Positions 16,090 through 24,488 of a stretch of DNA of 64,000 nt are shown here, one piece after another. The number at the start of each line of letters is the position of its first letter. The stretch's first letter is position 1. The DNA lies in NCBI RefSeq assembly GCF_000293805.1, contig NZ_AMBZ01000006.1, forward strand, positions 310,001 to 374,000. The letters run 5' to 3'. The position numbers and the translations under genes are program-made. Source of the stretch: Paenibacillus alvei DSM 29. Lineage in GTDB: Bacteria > Bacillota > Bacilli > Paenibacillales > Paenibacillaceae. The notes beneath the pieces are model-generated. The model worked only from the letters and a program-made list of their open reading frames with translations, made no database searches and was not told where the DNA came from.

Positions 16090-17010
16090 ATGATAGTCAA
16101 TCAGCAAGCTTTGCGCGGTATTTATACCGCATTTAATGTCCTGTTCACGAAGGCATTTGACGAAACAAAAACGCAATGGGACAAGGTTGCCACTCTTGTT
16201 CCATCGACAACAGGCGAAGAAAATTACAAATGGCTTGGAAAAATGCCACGTATGCGCGAATGGATTGGAGACCGTGAGATTCAAAACTTGCAAGCCTCTG
16301 ACTACACCATTAAGAATAAGGATTTTGAATTAACGGTTGGCGTGGATCGTAACGACATCGAAGACGATAGTATTGGATTGTACAACCCGATTATTCAAGA
16401 TATGGGGCAAAGTACAGCCAGCCATCCAGATGAAATGGTGTTCGGTCTCTTGATGAAGGGGTTCAGTACGAAATGCTATGATGGACAACCTTTTTTCTCT
16501 GAAAAACACAAAGTAAATGATAAGCTGGTCAGCAACAAAGGGAAAAAGAAGCTTTCGCCTCGTTCTTATGCTGCTGCTCGAAGCGAAATCATGTCCCTTG
16601 TTGACGAAGGTGGAAAGAGCCTGAAGCTTGTGCCTAATTTGCTTGTGGTCTCTCCAGCTAACGAGACAATGGCACGTAAAATTCTGTACGCGGATCAGAT
16701 TGACGGAACGACGAATACATTTAAGGACACAGCAGAGTTACTGGTCGTTCCAGAATTAGCTGAACAACCAGATGCTTGGTTCCTCCTATGTACGACAAAG
16801 CCGTTGAAGCCGCTCATTTACCAAAAACGCAAAGAGGCTAAGTTTGTTGCAATGGATAGAGACACTGATGAGAATGTCTTCATGCGTAAGCAATTTTTGT
16901 ACGGGGTTGATGGACGCTCGAATGCTGGATTCGGCTTCTGGCAGATGGCATATGGTTCTACAGGCGAAGTGGATGACACGCCACCAGTTACACCACCAAC
17001 TAACCCATAA
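16090..17010 (+). CDS. Major capsid protein, Mu gpT type
   Basis: 306 residues behind CGAGGAGG. The Mu-like major head subunit pattern is clear: an N-terminal helix (GIYTAFNVLFTKAFDETKTQWDKVA), then YKWLGKMPRMREWIGDREIQNLQASDYTIKNKDFELTVGVDRNDIEDD and later DGQPFFSEKH. It forms the HK97-fold shell. Length is the same as Mu gpT (305 residues). The Pro/Thr-rich tail (PPVTPPTNP) is an unusual extra end. Confidence 0.95.
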   Translation: MIVNQQALRGIYTAFNVLFTKAFDETKTQWDKVATLVPSTTGEENYKWLGKMPRMREWIGDREIQNLQASDYTIKNKDFELTVGVDRNDIEDDSIGLYNPIIQDMGQSTASHPDEMVFGLLMKGFSTKCYDGQPFFSEKHKVNDKLVSNKGKKKLSPRSYAAARSEIMSLVDEGGKSLKLVPNLLVVSPANETMARKILYADQIDGTTNTFKDTAELLVVPELAEQPDAWFLLCTTKPLKPLIYQKRKEAKFVAMDRDTDENVFMRKQFLYGVDGRSNAGFGFWQMAYGSTGEVDDTPPVTPPTNP

Positions 17011-17024
17011 GGGATGATGCATGA

Positions 17025-17471
17025 ATGTACTGCACAATCGAGGAAGTTCGCGGATCAATCAAGGATGATGTCCTGGATGCCCTGATCGGTGATAGATACA
17101 TCGACGATCCCGTTGAACGGGAACAGTTCATCATTCCCATTATTGAAGAAGCAATCAATGATGCGTGTGGGGAAATTGACGGATATCTCATGAAGAGGTA
17201 TCCCGTCCCCTTTTCTCCAGCGCCAAAGGTAATTAACAAGTTTAGTAAGGACATTGCTGTATATAATTTATACAGTCGTATCGGGATCAATGAAAGCGAC
17301 AGGGAAAAGAACTATCTGAATCGTTACAACGCAGCTATACGATTCTTTGAGAATGTTGCGAAGGGTATCATCGACATCGGCGTCACTGACAATGCCAGGA
17401 AGGCAGATACGGCCTTCTCTGCTTATTCCAGTACACGGCGATTCTCTCGTGACAGCATGCGAGGAATGTAA
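17025..17471 (+). CDS. Mu gp36-like head-tail protein (DUF1320)
   Basis: 148 residues. MYCTIEEVRGSIKDDVLDAL and the segment INDACGEIDGYLMKRYPVPFSPAPKVINKFSKDIAVYNLYSR are the DUF1320 pattern (Mu gp36), thought to act at the head-tail connector. Directly follows the capsid gene as in Mu. Confidence 0.9.
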   Translation: MYCTIEEVRGSIKDDVLDALIGDRYIDDPVEREQFIIPIIEEAINDACGEIDGYLMKRYPVPFSPAPKVINKFSKDIAVYNLYSRIGINESDREKNYLNRYNAAIRFFENVAKGIIDIGVTDNARKADTAFSAYSSTRRFSRDSMRGM

Positions 17472-17473
17472 TT

Positions 17474-17974
17474 ATGGGATACAGCATTCGAATTGAAGGT
17501 GATGTTCGCCGTCTCATGAAGCGTCTGCATCAGATGGAGAACATTGATATACGAGGTGTCAGTCTGGCGCTCTCTGAAAGTATGCGAACCTCTACCTTGG
17601 ACAGGTTCAGGTCAGAGAAAGATCCTGACGGTAAGTCATGGGAAACATCCATACGTGCTTCGACGGAAAATGGCTCGACTTTAACCGACAGTGCGAGGCT
17701 GAAGAACTCTATCAGATCATCCGCAGATGGTTCAGGGTTCGCTGTCGGTACTAACCTTGTATACGCTCGAACGCACCAGTTCGGTGAAAAAGGACGCCAG
17801 GTGACGATTAGGGCGAAGACATCAAAAGGACTTATCTTCAAGTTTGGTGATCGATGGATTCGCAAGCGCCAAGTTAAAGTGAATATCAAGATACCTGCCC
17901 GTCCGTTTCTTGGACTCTCTGAAGAAGACATGCTTGAAATCAAGAGCATGCTCGAAGCTGCTATGGAGGAATAA
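17474..17974 (+). CDS. Phage virion morphogenesis protein (Mu gpG/tail completion type)
   Basis: 166 residues, starting 3 bases after the gp36-like gene. It shows the family's pattern: DRFRSEKDPDGKSWETS, LTDSARLKNSIRSSADGSGFAVGTNLVYARTHQFGEKG and a C-terminal RPFLGLSEED. These proteins help finish tails and join heads. In Mu the homologous gene G lies between F and I; here it is after gp36, as in several other Mu-like phages. Confidence 0.92.
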   Translation: MGYSIRIEGDVRRLMKRLHQMENIDIRGVSLALSESMRTSTLDRFRSEKDPDGKSWETSIRASTENGSTLTDSARLKNSIRSSADGSGFAVGTNLVYARTHQFGEKGRQVTIRAKTSKGLIFKFGDRWIRKRQVKVNIKIPARPFLGLSEEDMLEIKSMLEAAMEE

Positions 17975-17976
17975 CC

Positions 17977-18492
17977 ATGATTGCACAATGTAAGGAATAT
18001 CTGATTCAGAAGTTGGGGGCTGCTGGAATCAAAGGCAAGGTTTTTACTACCATGAAAGAGCTCAAAGCCCACCAGTCTAGTCATGTCGGTGCTGTCATCC
18101 CCGATAGTGACATTCTTGAGAGGTCATTCAATAAGAAAATATATCGTGATGACAACAACGATAAGCATAAGCGTAGAAAGATGTTCGAACGTCATATAAC
18201 CTTCGTAGTAGTGATCGGCGAATATCAGCAAGATAAGGCTGATGAGATTTTCGAGAAATTCCTTGCATCGCTTGATTCAGGCATCGTAATCAATGGCAAC
18301 TATACACCCATTGAGGTTGAAGAAGCCGATTGGGTTGCCGAGCAAGACAGCATCCTGAAGGCTGCTATCGCGGTGCAGCTGAAGGTGAAATTCGTTGGAG
18401 GCATATACAAGGATACAGACTTCGCCCGTGTTGGCGAATATGAAGTTCGAAATATAGAAAGGTTGAAGGAGGATGGCAATGGCAGCATCTAA
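17977..18492 (+). CDS. Mu gp37-like tail terminator protein
   Basis: 171 residues. N-terminal helix (MIAQCKEYLIQKLGAAGIKGKVFTTMKEL), then strands ITFVVVIGEYQQDKADEIFEKFLASLD and a C-terminal strand IAVQLKVKFVGGIYKD. Position between the virion morphogenesis gene and the sheath, with a fold pattern like gp37/DUF1834 proteins, suggests the tail-terminator ring. Overlaps the next gene by 14 bases. Confidence 0.7.
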   Translation: MIAQCKEYLIQKLGAAGIKGKVFTTMKELKAHQSSHVGAVIPDSDILERSFNKKIYRDDNNDKHKRRKMFERHITFVVVIGEYQQDKADEIFEKFLASLDSGIVINGNYTPIEVEEADWVAEQDSILKAAIAVQLKVKFVGGIYKDTDFARVGEYEVRNIERLKEDGNGSI

Positions 18493-18697
18493 GGATAGCA
18501 GCGCTATATCCCCGCAGCTGATAGATATTGAGCAGCTGAAAAACAAATTTGATACAAGTGATGCAGTTTATCACGGCGTTAAGGCAGCCGAAGGGTGGAA
18601 GACTGGGAGGCAGGTATCGGAGAAAGACTATGCCGATGCCGTTAAGAATTTCTTGAACGGCTCCATCAACGGAAAGAAGGTGGAACAAAATGCTTAG
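18479..18697 (+). CDS. Hypothetical small tail-region protein (gp38 position)
   Basis: 72 residues from the ATG at 18479, six bases after AAGGAGG; the ATG at 18473 is too close to that site. Soluble, with no motif recognised. Mu has the short gp38 (DUF2635) at this place, but the sequence does not clearly match. Overlaps the sheath gene by 8 bases. Confidence 0.6.
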   Translation: MAASKDSSAISPQLIDIEQLKNKFDTSDAVYHGVKAAEGWKTGRQVSEKDYADAVKNFLNGSINGKKVEQNA

Positions 18698-20114
18698 AGA
18701 TGTATCTACATCAATCACTGATGGGGGCTTGGGAATTGGAACGGCCAAGGGCGAGGGTGTTCATGTCAAGATAGGTGTATCGCCAGTTACTTCGAGTGTC
18801 CCTATCATCGTGACTGGAAATATGAGTGCATCCAAGATTAAGGAGTTGCTGGGCGCAAGCCCTCTGGCTGATGCGACGATGGACAGCGTTGATTCTGGTT
18901 CAAATAAAGTGTATTGCCTCACCGTCGCCCCCTCTGTCCCTGGCAAGGTAGGGAAGTTGTTGAAGGAAGGAACAGGAACAGGGAATGCAACCGTTACTGG
19001 AACGCCTAATAATGCATATGAAGTCATCATCAAAATTACTGTAGCTGGTGGATTGAATGCCGCTGCGTTGCGATACTCCATAGATGGCATATCCTATTCG
19101 GATGAGCTCACCCTCCCCGCCTCAGGTGAGCTGTTAATACCGGAAACTGGATTGACATTCAAGTTTACTGAAACGGATACGGACAAACCGAACTCATTTA
19201 AAGTTGGTGACTCGTATAAAGTTGCAACTAAAGCACCCCAAATGTCAAATAAGGACGTTTTGTCTGCTCTGGATAAACTACGTAGTTCCAGCTTTACCTT
19301 TGAGTTTATTCATATCGTTGGAGAATCAGCTAAACCACTGTGGGCAGCATTAACCAAAGAAATCGAAAAATTCCATTTTGTCTATAAACGACCTGTCTTT
19401 ATGGTCTGTGAAGCAACACGCCAGCAGGAAAATGAATCAATAGATGATTACGTCCAACGATTGATCACAGATCGCAAGGGTTTGCAAAACTATGATTTAC
19501 AAGTCGTGTCAGCCCGTTCAAGGTATACCAGGATGGATGGCCGGACACAAGATATCAATAATGCCGGGATCGTATGCGGCCTATACGCACGGGCGAATCC
19601 GCAACAATCTGTTGGAGAAACGAAGACCTTCAGCATCCCGGAATCAAAGATGAAGGAACTCCTACCTGCTGGGATCGAGGACTATATCGGCCTACTTGAC
19701 GAGGAATCTTTTCTTACCTTCCGTCGATATGAAGGGCTTGAGGGGTTTTATGTAACCAATGCCCGAATGATGGCTCCTGAAGGATCGGACTATCGCTATG
19801 CGGAGGATGTCCGAATCAAGAACAAGCTCATTCGGCAGACTCGCAAGGAGGCGCTTATTCATCTTCAAAGCGAGGTTGACATGACAGATGTACAAGGCAG
19901 CCTAGAGACAATTGCCAAGTTCATCGAGACGCCTATCGACGAAATGGTGCGTAACAAGGAAATTTCTGCTGGCCGTATCACAGTTCCAGCAGGCCAAGAC
20001 ATCCTGACAACGGAGAAATTAGAGGTCATCATACGGTATGTTCCGGTTGGTCACATCCGTGAAATCAGGATCGACCTGGGCATGGAGAACCCATTTAAGG
20101 GAGGCGCTAACTAG
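18690..20114 (+). CDS. Contractile tail sheath protein (Mu gpL type, DUF2586-like)
   Basis: 474 residues. An N-terminal strand with VHVKIGVSPVTSSVPIIVTG is followed by SASKIKELLGASPLADATMDSVDSG. A central insert (about 90-190, Ig-like, rich in Gly/Thr) precedes the core (DYVQRLITDRKGLQNYDLQVVSARSRYTRMDGRTQD) and the C-terminal sheath fold (YIGLLDEESFLTFRRYEGLEGFYVTNARMM). The sheath contracts to drive the tube through the cell envelope, which makes this a myophage. The tube gene follows directly. Confidence 0.92.
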   Translation: MLRDVSTSITDGGLGIGTAKGEGVHVKIGVSPVTSSVPIIVTGNMSASKIKELLGASPLADATMDSVDSGSNKVYCLTVAPSVPGKVGKLLKEGTGTGNATVTGTPNNAYEVIIKITVAGGLNAAALRYSIDGISYSDELTLPASGELLIPETGLTFKFTETDTDKPNSFKVGDSYKVATKAPQMSNKDVLSALDKLRSSSFTFEFIHIVGESAKPLWAALTKEIEKFHFVYKRPVFMVCEATRQQENESIDDYVQRLITDRKGLQNYDLQVVSARSRYTRMDGRTQDINNAGIVCGLYARANPQQSVGETKTFSIPESKMKELLPAGIEDYIGLLDEESFLTFRRYEGLEGFYVTNARMMAPEGSDYRYAEDVRIKNKLIRQTRKEALIHLQSEVDMTDVQGSLETIAKFIETPIDEMVRNKEISAGRITVPAGQDILTTEKLEVIIRYVPVGHIREIRIDLGMENPFKGGAN

Positions 20115-20549
20115 ATGAGCGTAATCAACGGCAAAGTATACGACTGGGGAGATATAACCATCTCTATTCCAGGACTCACTCTCGACGTGCAGGAAATCTC
20201 ATACGATGACGAACTTGAGAAAGAGGTCGCATATGGCAAGGGGCAACGCCCACGCGGATACGGTGAGGGGAATTATAAATCTGAAGGCAAGCTCAGCCTA
20301 TTGCGCGACGACTTCGATGATCTGCTCCAATATTGCAAGAGTAAGAACATGGGGCTGTACAAAATAGTCATCCCTAAGATTGTCGTGAGCTATGCGGACG
20401 GAGGCGGACGAACGCGAACAGATGTATTGAACACAGTCACCTTTACGAAATCATCTCACAAGAATGCCCAGGGAGATAAAGCGTTGAAGGTCGATCTCGA
20501 CTTCTTGATTGTAAACGGCATTGACCGGGATGGCGTCAAACCTATCTAA
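20115..20549 (+). CDS. Tail tube protein
   Basis: 144 residues, starting one base after the sheath stop. Beta-rich, with WGDITISIPGLTLDVQEISYDDELEKEVAYGKGQRPRGYGEGNYKSEGKLSLLRDDFDDL, as in myophage tube proteins (Mu gpM / P2 FII-like). It forms the inner tube inside the sheath. Order sheath-tube-chaperone-tape is standard. Confidence 0.88.
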   Translation: MSVINGKVYDWGDITISIPGLTLDVQEISYDDELEKEVAYGKGQRPRGYGEGNYKSEGKLSLLRDDFDDLLQYCKSKNMGLYKIVIPKIVVSYADGGGRTRTDVLNTVTFTKSSHKNAQGDKALKVDLDFLIVNGIDRDGVKPI

Positions 20550-20596
20550 CGTACCGAAATTATCAAAATAAATGACAATTTAGGAGGAACAACACT

Positions 20597-20941
20597 ATGG
20601 CAGAAAAAACAGCGGGAACGACATCCGTCGAAACTTACAAGGCTAAATACGGGAAAGTGTATCGCATTCAGGCAACGGTAGAGCAAGATGACTTGACTAG
20701 CATTGAAGTTGAATACTTCTTCCGCAAGCCGAAGACAGCAAGCTATGACAGATATATCAAGACAACAGCTCAGAGCCCTACCAAAGCGATGCGGGTATTC
20801 ATTCTCGATAATGTTGTGGAAGAACAAGCTGGTCAACTCGAATCGCATCTGGATGAGTATCCAGCATTCTCTCTATCAATCGGTGAAAAGCTCCTGACCA
20901 TGCTGGGATTGTCTAAGGACGTAAATTTAAAGCAGCTTTAG
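20597..20941 (+). CDS. Tail assembly chaperone (short, gpG-like form)
   Basis: 114 residues after AGGAGG. Soluble, beginning with a Thr-rich N-terminus. Its place between tube and tape measure is that of Mu gp41 and lambda gpG. The last codons contain the slip site A_AAT_TTA, and a -1 shift extends the protein into the next frame. These chaperones coat the tape measure protein during tail assembly. Confidence 0.88.
   Translation: MAEKTAGTTSVETYKAKYGKVYRIQATVEQDDLTSIEVEYFFRKPKTASYDRYIKTTAQSPTKAMRVFILDNVVEEQAGQLESHLDEYPAFSLSIGEKLLTMLGLSKDVNLKQL
20923..20929 (+). promoter_or_regulatory. -1 ribosomal frameshift heptamer A_AAT_TTA
   Basis: Frame-0 codons are GTA AAT TTA AAG CAG CTT TAG. After a -1 slip reading continues AAA GCA GCT TTA GAG into an open frame to 21147. 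CAGGGGGT (20953-20960) and ACCCCCTG (21009-21016) could form an 8-base stem downstream. Confidence 0.85.
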
Positions 20942-21147
20942 AGAGTAGTCTCCAGGGGGTCAAATCAAGCTTCGTAGAGTGCGGAGCGTTAGAAATCCAT
21001 CGGTTTGTACCCCCTGCTCTGCTAAAGAAAGAAGTTGGAGACATGGACATGGAAGAATTCATATGGGCGCTTGCCCAGGCGAAGTATGTTCAAGAGCTTG
21101 AGGAAGGCGTAATGGCAAGGGCTATCGTGAAAGTGTTCGGAGAATAG
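20929..21147 (+). CDS. Tail assembly chaperone extension (gpGT-like, by frameshift)
   Basis: 72 codons in the -1 frame after the slip site, giving a 183-residue fusion with the upstream gene. The reading (…FVECGALEIHRFVPPALLKKEVGDMDMEEFIWALAQAKYVQELEEGVMARAIVKVFGE) is coding-like and has no strong start of its own; ATGs at 21042 and 21048 have only a weak TTGGAG site. A tail chaperone extension made by frameshifting is found in most long-tailed phages. Confidence 0.85.
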   Translation, partial: KAALESSLQGVKSSFVECGALEIHRFVPPALLKKEVGDMDMEEFIWALAQAKYVQELEEGVMARAIVKVFGE

Positions 21148-21398
21148 AAAAGCCACCCTCTTAGAAGGATGGCTTCTTCGAATCCAGCTTTTATACAAGA
21201 TGGTTGCGTTCCTTGCCGATCTCCAAACTCCCTCTTTCTTTTTGTCTTTGTGTCTGCCCATTTCGTTTTCACTACCCGACCCACGAGCGTATAAGGAATA
21301 ACGTAGATAAAAAGAGGTACGAAATAAGTACAGAAATAACAACACCAGCACAGATGGCAAATAAGAAGACTGAAAAATGCAAACCAAATAGCAGTCAT
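21090..21398 (-). CDS. Small membrane protein on the opposite strand (phage moron candidate)
   Basis: 102 residues from ATG 21398, eight bases after GAGGAGG on the minus strand. The N-terminal ~45 residues are strongly hydrophobic and Cys/aromatic-rich (MTAIWFAFFSLLICHLCWCC, then FVPLFIYVIPYTLVG). A basic stretch (KTKWADTKTKRKREFGDRQG) follows. It has its own promoter and a terminator hairpin (21149-21174), but the open frame runs past that hairpin. A C-terminal frame break is therefore possible, since another frame stops (TAA) exactly at the hairpin. The layout is that of a moron expressed from the lysogen, for example in exclusion or surface change; the function is unknown. Confidence 0.5.
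   Translation of the reverse strand: MTAIWFAFFSLLICHLCWCCYFCTYFVPLFIYVIPYTLVGRVVKTKWADTKTKRKREFGDRQGTQPSCIKAGFEEAILLRGWLFYSPNTFTIALAITPSSSS
21149..21174 (-). terminator. Terminator of the opposite-strand gene
   Basis: AAGCCACCCT pairs with AGGATGGCTT (one mismatch) around a short loop. On the minus strand it is followed by TTTTCTATT. It also lies just after the chaperone stop on the plus strand, where the T-run is poor. Confidence 0.6.
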
Positions 21399-21432
21399 TT
21401 AGAGAACCTCCTCTTACTTGTATACTTTCTCC

Positions 21433-21461
21433 AATATAACACCAAATTCAGGAAATGTGAA
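21433..21461 (-). promoter_or_regulatory. SigA-type promoter of the opposite-strand gene
   Basis: Read on the minus strand: TTCACA (21461-21456), 17-base spacer, TATATT (21438-21433). Each box differs from consensus at one base. It points toward the ATG at 21398, with the GAGGAGG site between, and it lies inside the ribosome-site region of the tape-measure gene on the plus strand. Confidence 0.65.
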
Positions 21462-21478
21462 CAGGAGGAGATAGAGTT

Positions 21479-23845
21479 GTGAGTCTAGATTCGATTTTTA
21501 GATTATCTGTTATCGTCGGGATGATAGATCAGCTATCGGGTCCAATGTCTAGGATGTCTTCTTCGGTGGATGGTTCAGTCGGAAGGATCGAAAAGATTAA
21601 TCAAAGCTTCGGGAGTATGACGAAGACAGGGCTAGTGATGGCGGGTGTTGGTGCTCAGATTACAAACTCTGTCCTTGCACCGGTTGAAGCTACCTTTGCA
21701 ACCAGAAGAGCCTTGGGTGAACTATCCTCCCTCGGTATACAGGATTTGAATGCACTTGAAAATGCAGCCCAAAACTTCTCAGATCAGTGGGCGGGAACCA
21801 CGAAGCCTGACTTTTTGACAGCTGCCTATGATATCAAATCAGGTGTATCATCCCTATCGGATGAAGGAGTTGCCCAATACACTGCAATGGCCGGTCTAAC
21901 GGCAAAGGCTACGAAAGCAACGATAGCGGAGATGACAAGTCTATTTGCTACCGGATATGGGATTTATAAAAACTTCTATGCGGATATGTCAGACTTCGAA
22001 TTTGCTGAAATGTTTTCGGCTGGAATTTCCGATTCAGTACGGGCGTTCAAGACGTCGGGCTCGGGAATGGCTCAGTCCATTCAAACGCTCGGAGCATCAG
22101 CAACAACAGCGAATGTACCACTAGAAGAACAGCTCTCCATTCTGGGGATGCTTCAGGCAACTATGAGCGGCAGCGAGGCTGGTACGAAGTATAAAGCCTT
22201 CCTTGCATCAGCTGCGAAGGCCGGTAAAGAACTTGAACTGAGGTTCACAGATGCCAACAATCAGCTATTATCCATGCCGCAAATTCTCGCGTTGCTTCGC
22301 GGGAAGTTCGGCGAAACGATGGATGCGGCTGAGAAGATGCAGCTTCAGAAGGCGTTCGGTACGGATGAAGCTGTTGCACTCATCGACTTGCTCTATGGCA
22401 AGACAGGTGACCTTCAGAACAACATTCTCATGCTGTATGACTCTTTAGGTAAGGGGAAGCAAGTTGCCCTAGGGATGGCTAACGCCATAAACGAAACCGA
22501 AGGAGAAAAATACACAAGGCTAACGCAGCGTGTTCAGAATTTAAAAGAGAAAATCGGGAATGGCCTAATACCTGTATATAATGATCTGATGTCAAAAGGA
22601 GAAGGTGTTCTTTCGAGTATTGCTAGTTGGATAGACGAGAACCAGGAGCTCACGAAAGTTATCTCAATTGTAATCCTGACTATCGGCCTGTTTTTGGCTA
22701 CTGCAGGTACACTTATAGGAGTGATTGGCGGCGTAGGACTGATAATCACGAAGACAATTGGTATTTTTCAATCATTAAGAACAGCGCTATTGAATATCCG
22801 AAGTATGTTTACGACCATAAGGATCATGTCCATGTATGCCGGTGATGGAATGCGTGCCGCCTTCAGAGGAATCGGGACAGTTACAAAGGGAGCAGTTACT
22901 GGAATTAAGAATGTTGCACTTGGTATGGTCAATATGGCGCGACAGGCTATTGTGACGACAGTGACCGCAATGCCGGGATTGATCGCGTCCGTCTGGTCAT
23001 TCACAGCTGCACTCCTTGCGAATCCGGTAACTTGGATTGTACTCGGAATAGTTGCTTTAATAGCGATCCTGATACTACTCTGGCAGAACTGGGATGTTGT
23101 TGTGAACTTCCTACAGAATCTATGGAGTGATTGCGTTAGTGGCATTGCAGCTGGATTCGAATGGATCGGGAACCTATTCTCTTCCCTAGGATCGTGGATA
23201 TACGGAGCCGTGGCCGACTTCATGGAGTTTCTCGGTATTCCTGATTTAATATCTGGTGCTTGGAGTGGTATCACTGATTTCTTCGGCAATCTATGGGGGG
23301 GCGTAAAGAATGTATTCAACACAGGTGTCCAATGGTGTAAAGACTTCCTGACAGGTACGATGGATTGGTTTAGGGAATCTGGCTCCAAGATCATTACGAC
23401 CTTTACGGATGGAATCCAAAGTGTAATTTCTAAGCCATACGAGATAGTCAAAGATGGTCTATCTTGGGTTCGTGAACTCCTACCATTCTCGGATGCTCAT
23501 GAAGGTCCGCTCTCACAGCTGACGCTCTCAGGTCGCCGTGTATTCGAAACCATCGGTACAGGGATGGAGCAGTCACAGGAGATTCCTGCTGACATGGCAG
23601 ACAAGGCGTTCGGTGACATGAACTTGTCGGGTGGCGAAGTGAAGAAGATCCCTCTTCGTGAAATCCTCTCTGAACGCTCTGAAAGTAATTCTACGCTGAA
23701 GGAAAAGGATAGCGGCACAAATATTGAAAAGCTGAATATCACGGTGGATATTAGCAAATTAAAGGATTTACCTGCTCTGTTCCAACTGCTGAAGGAAATC
23801 GAATATCACACGAATGGAAACGGTACAAGCCCTAATCCAGCATAG
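21479..23845 (+). CDS. Tail tape measure protein
   Basis: 788 residues from a GTG start after AGGAGGAG. It fits the TP901-type tape measure family: an N-terminal helical region, GVSSLSDEGVAQYTAMAGLTAKATKATIAEMTSLFATGYGIYKNF, then two or three hydrophobic segments (about 395-430 and 520-540, WIVLGIVALIAILILLW). Trp-rich repeats follow (…FLQNLWSDCVSGIAAGFEWIG..., DFFGNLWGGVKNVF). The protein sets tail length and is ejected on infection; its hydrophobic stretches may help membrane passage. Confidence 0.95.
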   Translation: MSLDSIFRLSVIVGMIDQLSGPMSRMSSSVDGSVGRIEKINQSFGSMTKTGLVMAGVGAQITNSVLAPVEATFATRRALGELSSLGIQDLNALENAAQNFSDQWAGTTKPDFLTAAYDIKSGVSSLSDEGVAQYTAMAGLTAKATKATIAEMTSLFATGYGIYKNFYADMSDFEFAEMFSAGISDSVRAFKTSGSGMAQSIQTLGASATTANVPLEEQLSILGMLQATMSGSEAGTKYKAFLASAAKAGKELELRFTDANNQLLSMPQILALLRGKFGETMDAAEKMQLQKAFGTDEAVALIDLLYGKTGDLQNNILMLYDSLGKGKQVALGMANAINETEGEKYTRLTQRVQNLKEKIGNGLIPVYNDLMSKGEGVLSSIASWIDENQELTKVISIVILTIGLFLATAGTLIGVIGGVGLIITKTIGIFQSLRTALLNIRSMFTTIRIMSMYAGDGMRAAFRGIGTVTKGAVTGIKNVALGMVNMARQAIVTTVTAMPGLIASVWSFTAALLANPVTWIVLGIVALIAILILLWQNWDVVVNFLQNLWSDCVSGIAAGFEWIGNLFSSLGSWIYGAVADFMEFLGIPDLISGAWSGITDFFGNLWGGVKNVFNTGVQWCKDFLTGTMDWFRESGSKIITTFTDGIQSVISKPYEIVKDGLSWVRELLPFSDAHEGPLSQLTLSGRRVFETIGTGMEQSQEIPADMADKAFGDMNLSGGEVKKIPLREILSERSESNSTLKEKDSGTNIEKLNITVDISKLKDLPALFQLLKEIEYHTNGNGTSPNPA

Positions 23846-23856
23846 GAGGGACAACG

Positions 23857-24486
23857 ATGATATTTGTAGATGAAAGTACAGTCAAAGTGGGAGGCGTTGT
23901 CCTCCCTGGGCTATTTAAGAGCTTAGAAATTAAGGAAGATGCAACAGTCGAAGAACAAGAAGTTGAAGGCAAAGCCGCCAAACCAAAGCAAGCTACGGGC
24001 TACGAGGATGCCAAGGTTACGCTTGAGCTCACATTAGATGACAGCCCCAAGCAAACAAAGTTACAGAAGCTAGCTATGATTCAGAAGCTTTTTCGCAAGC
24101 CTGGACAATCACGACCGAACATGCATCAGATCGTCAATGTTCATACCGCCGCGCGAGGAATCAATAAGGTTATCTTTAAGAATTTGATAACGCGTGAGCA
24201 AAGTAAGAGTAGTCAGATGTCGGTGACTCTGGAATTTTGGCAATACGGAACCATGAAGATTAGCGCCAAGAAGAAAACGGGCAAGGATAAGAAGTCAAAG
24301 AAAGACAAGTCAAAGTCCACTGGTTCAAGCTCGAATGTAAAGCTTAACGAAGATTATCAGCAATACCTGAGTTCAGGCTCACGAGGCACAGCGCCCAAGC
24401 AATCTGACAAAACAGGAAAGACGGCAGCTTCGGATAGGCAGCCAAGCGCCTCAACGAACAGTAAGCTTGCTGCTCTTCCCTATTAA
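23857..24486 (+). CDS. Baseplate/tail protein downstream of the tape measure
   Basis: 209 residues. The N-terminal ~130 residues are beta-rich and structured (VKVGGVVLPGLFKSLEIKEDATVEEQEVEGKAAKPKQATGYEDAKVTLELTLDD). The rest is a low-complexity Lys/Ser linker ending in KLAALPY. Directly after the tape measure, Mu has gp43 and many Firmicute myophages have a hub-adaptor at this place. I infer a hub-associated role but cannot name the family. Confidence 0.65.
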   Translation: MIFVDESTVKVGGVVLPGLFKSLEIKEDATVEEQEVEGKAAKPKQATGYEDAKVTLELTLDDSPKQTKLQKLAMIQKLFRKPGQSRPNMHQIVNVHTAARGINKVIFKNLITREQSKSSQMSVTLEFWQYGTMKISAKKKTGKDKKSKKDKSKSTGSSSNVKLNEDYQQYLSSGSRGTAPKQSDKTGKTAASDRQPSASTNSKLAALPY

Positions 24487-24488
24487 GG

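Noticed and set aside
21204..21482. 92-codon plus-strand frame before the tape measure
   Set aside because: No ribosome site, odd composition (KCKPNSSHLENLLLLVYFLQYNTKFRKCEQ) and opposite to the minus-strand unit with promoter and terminator.
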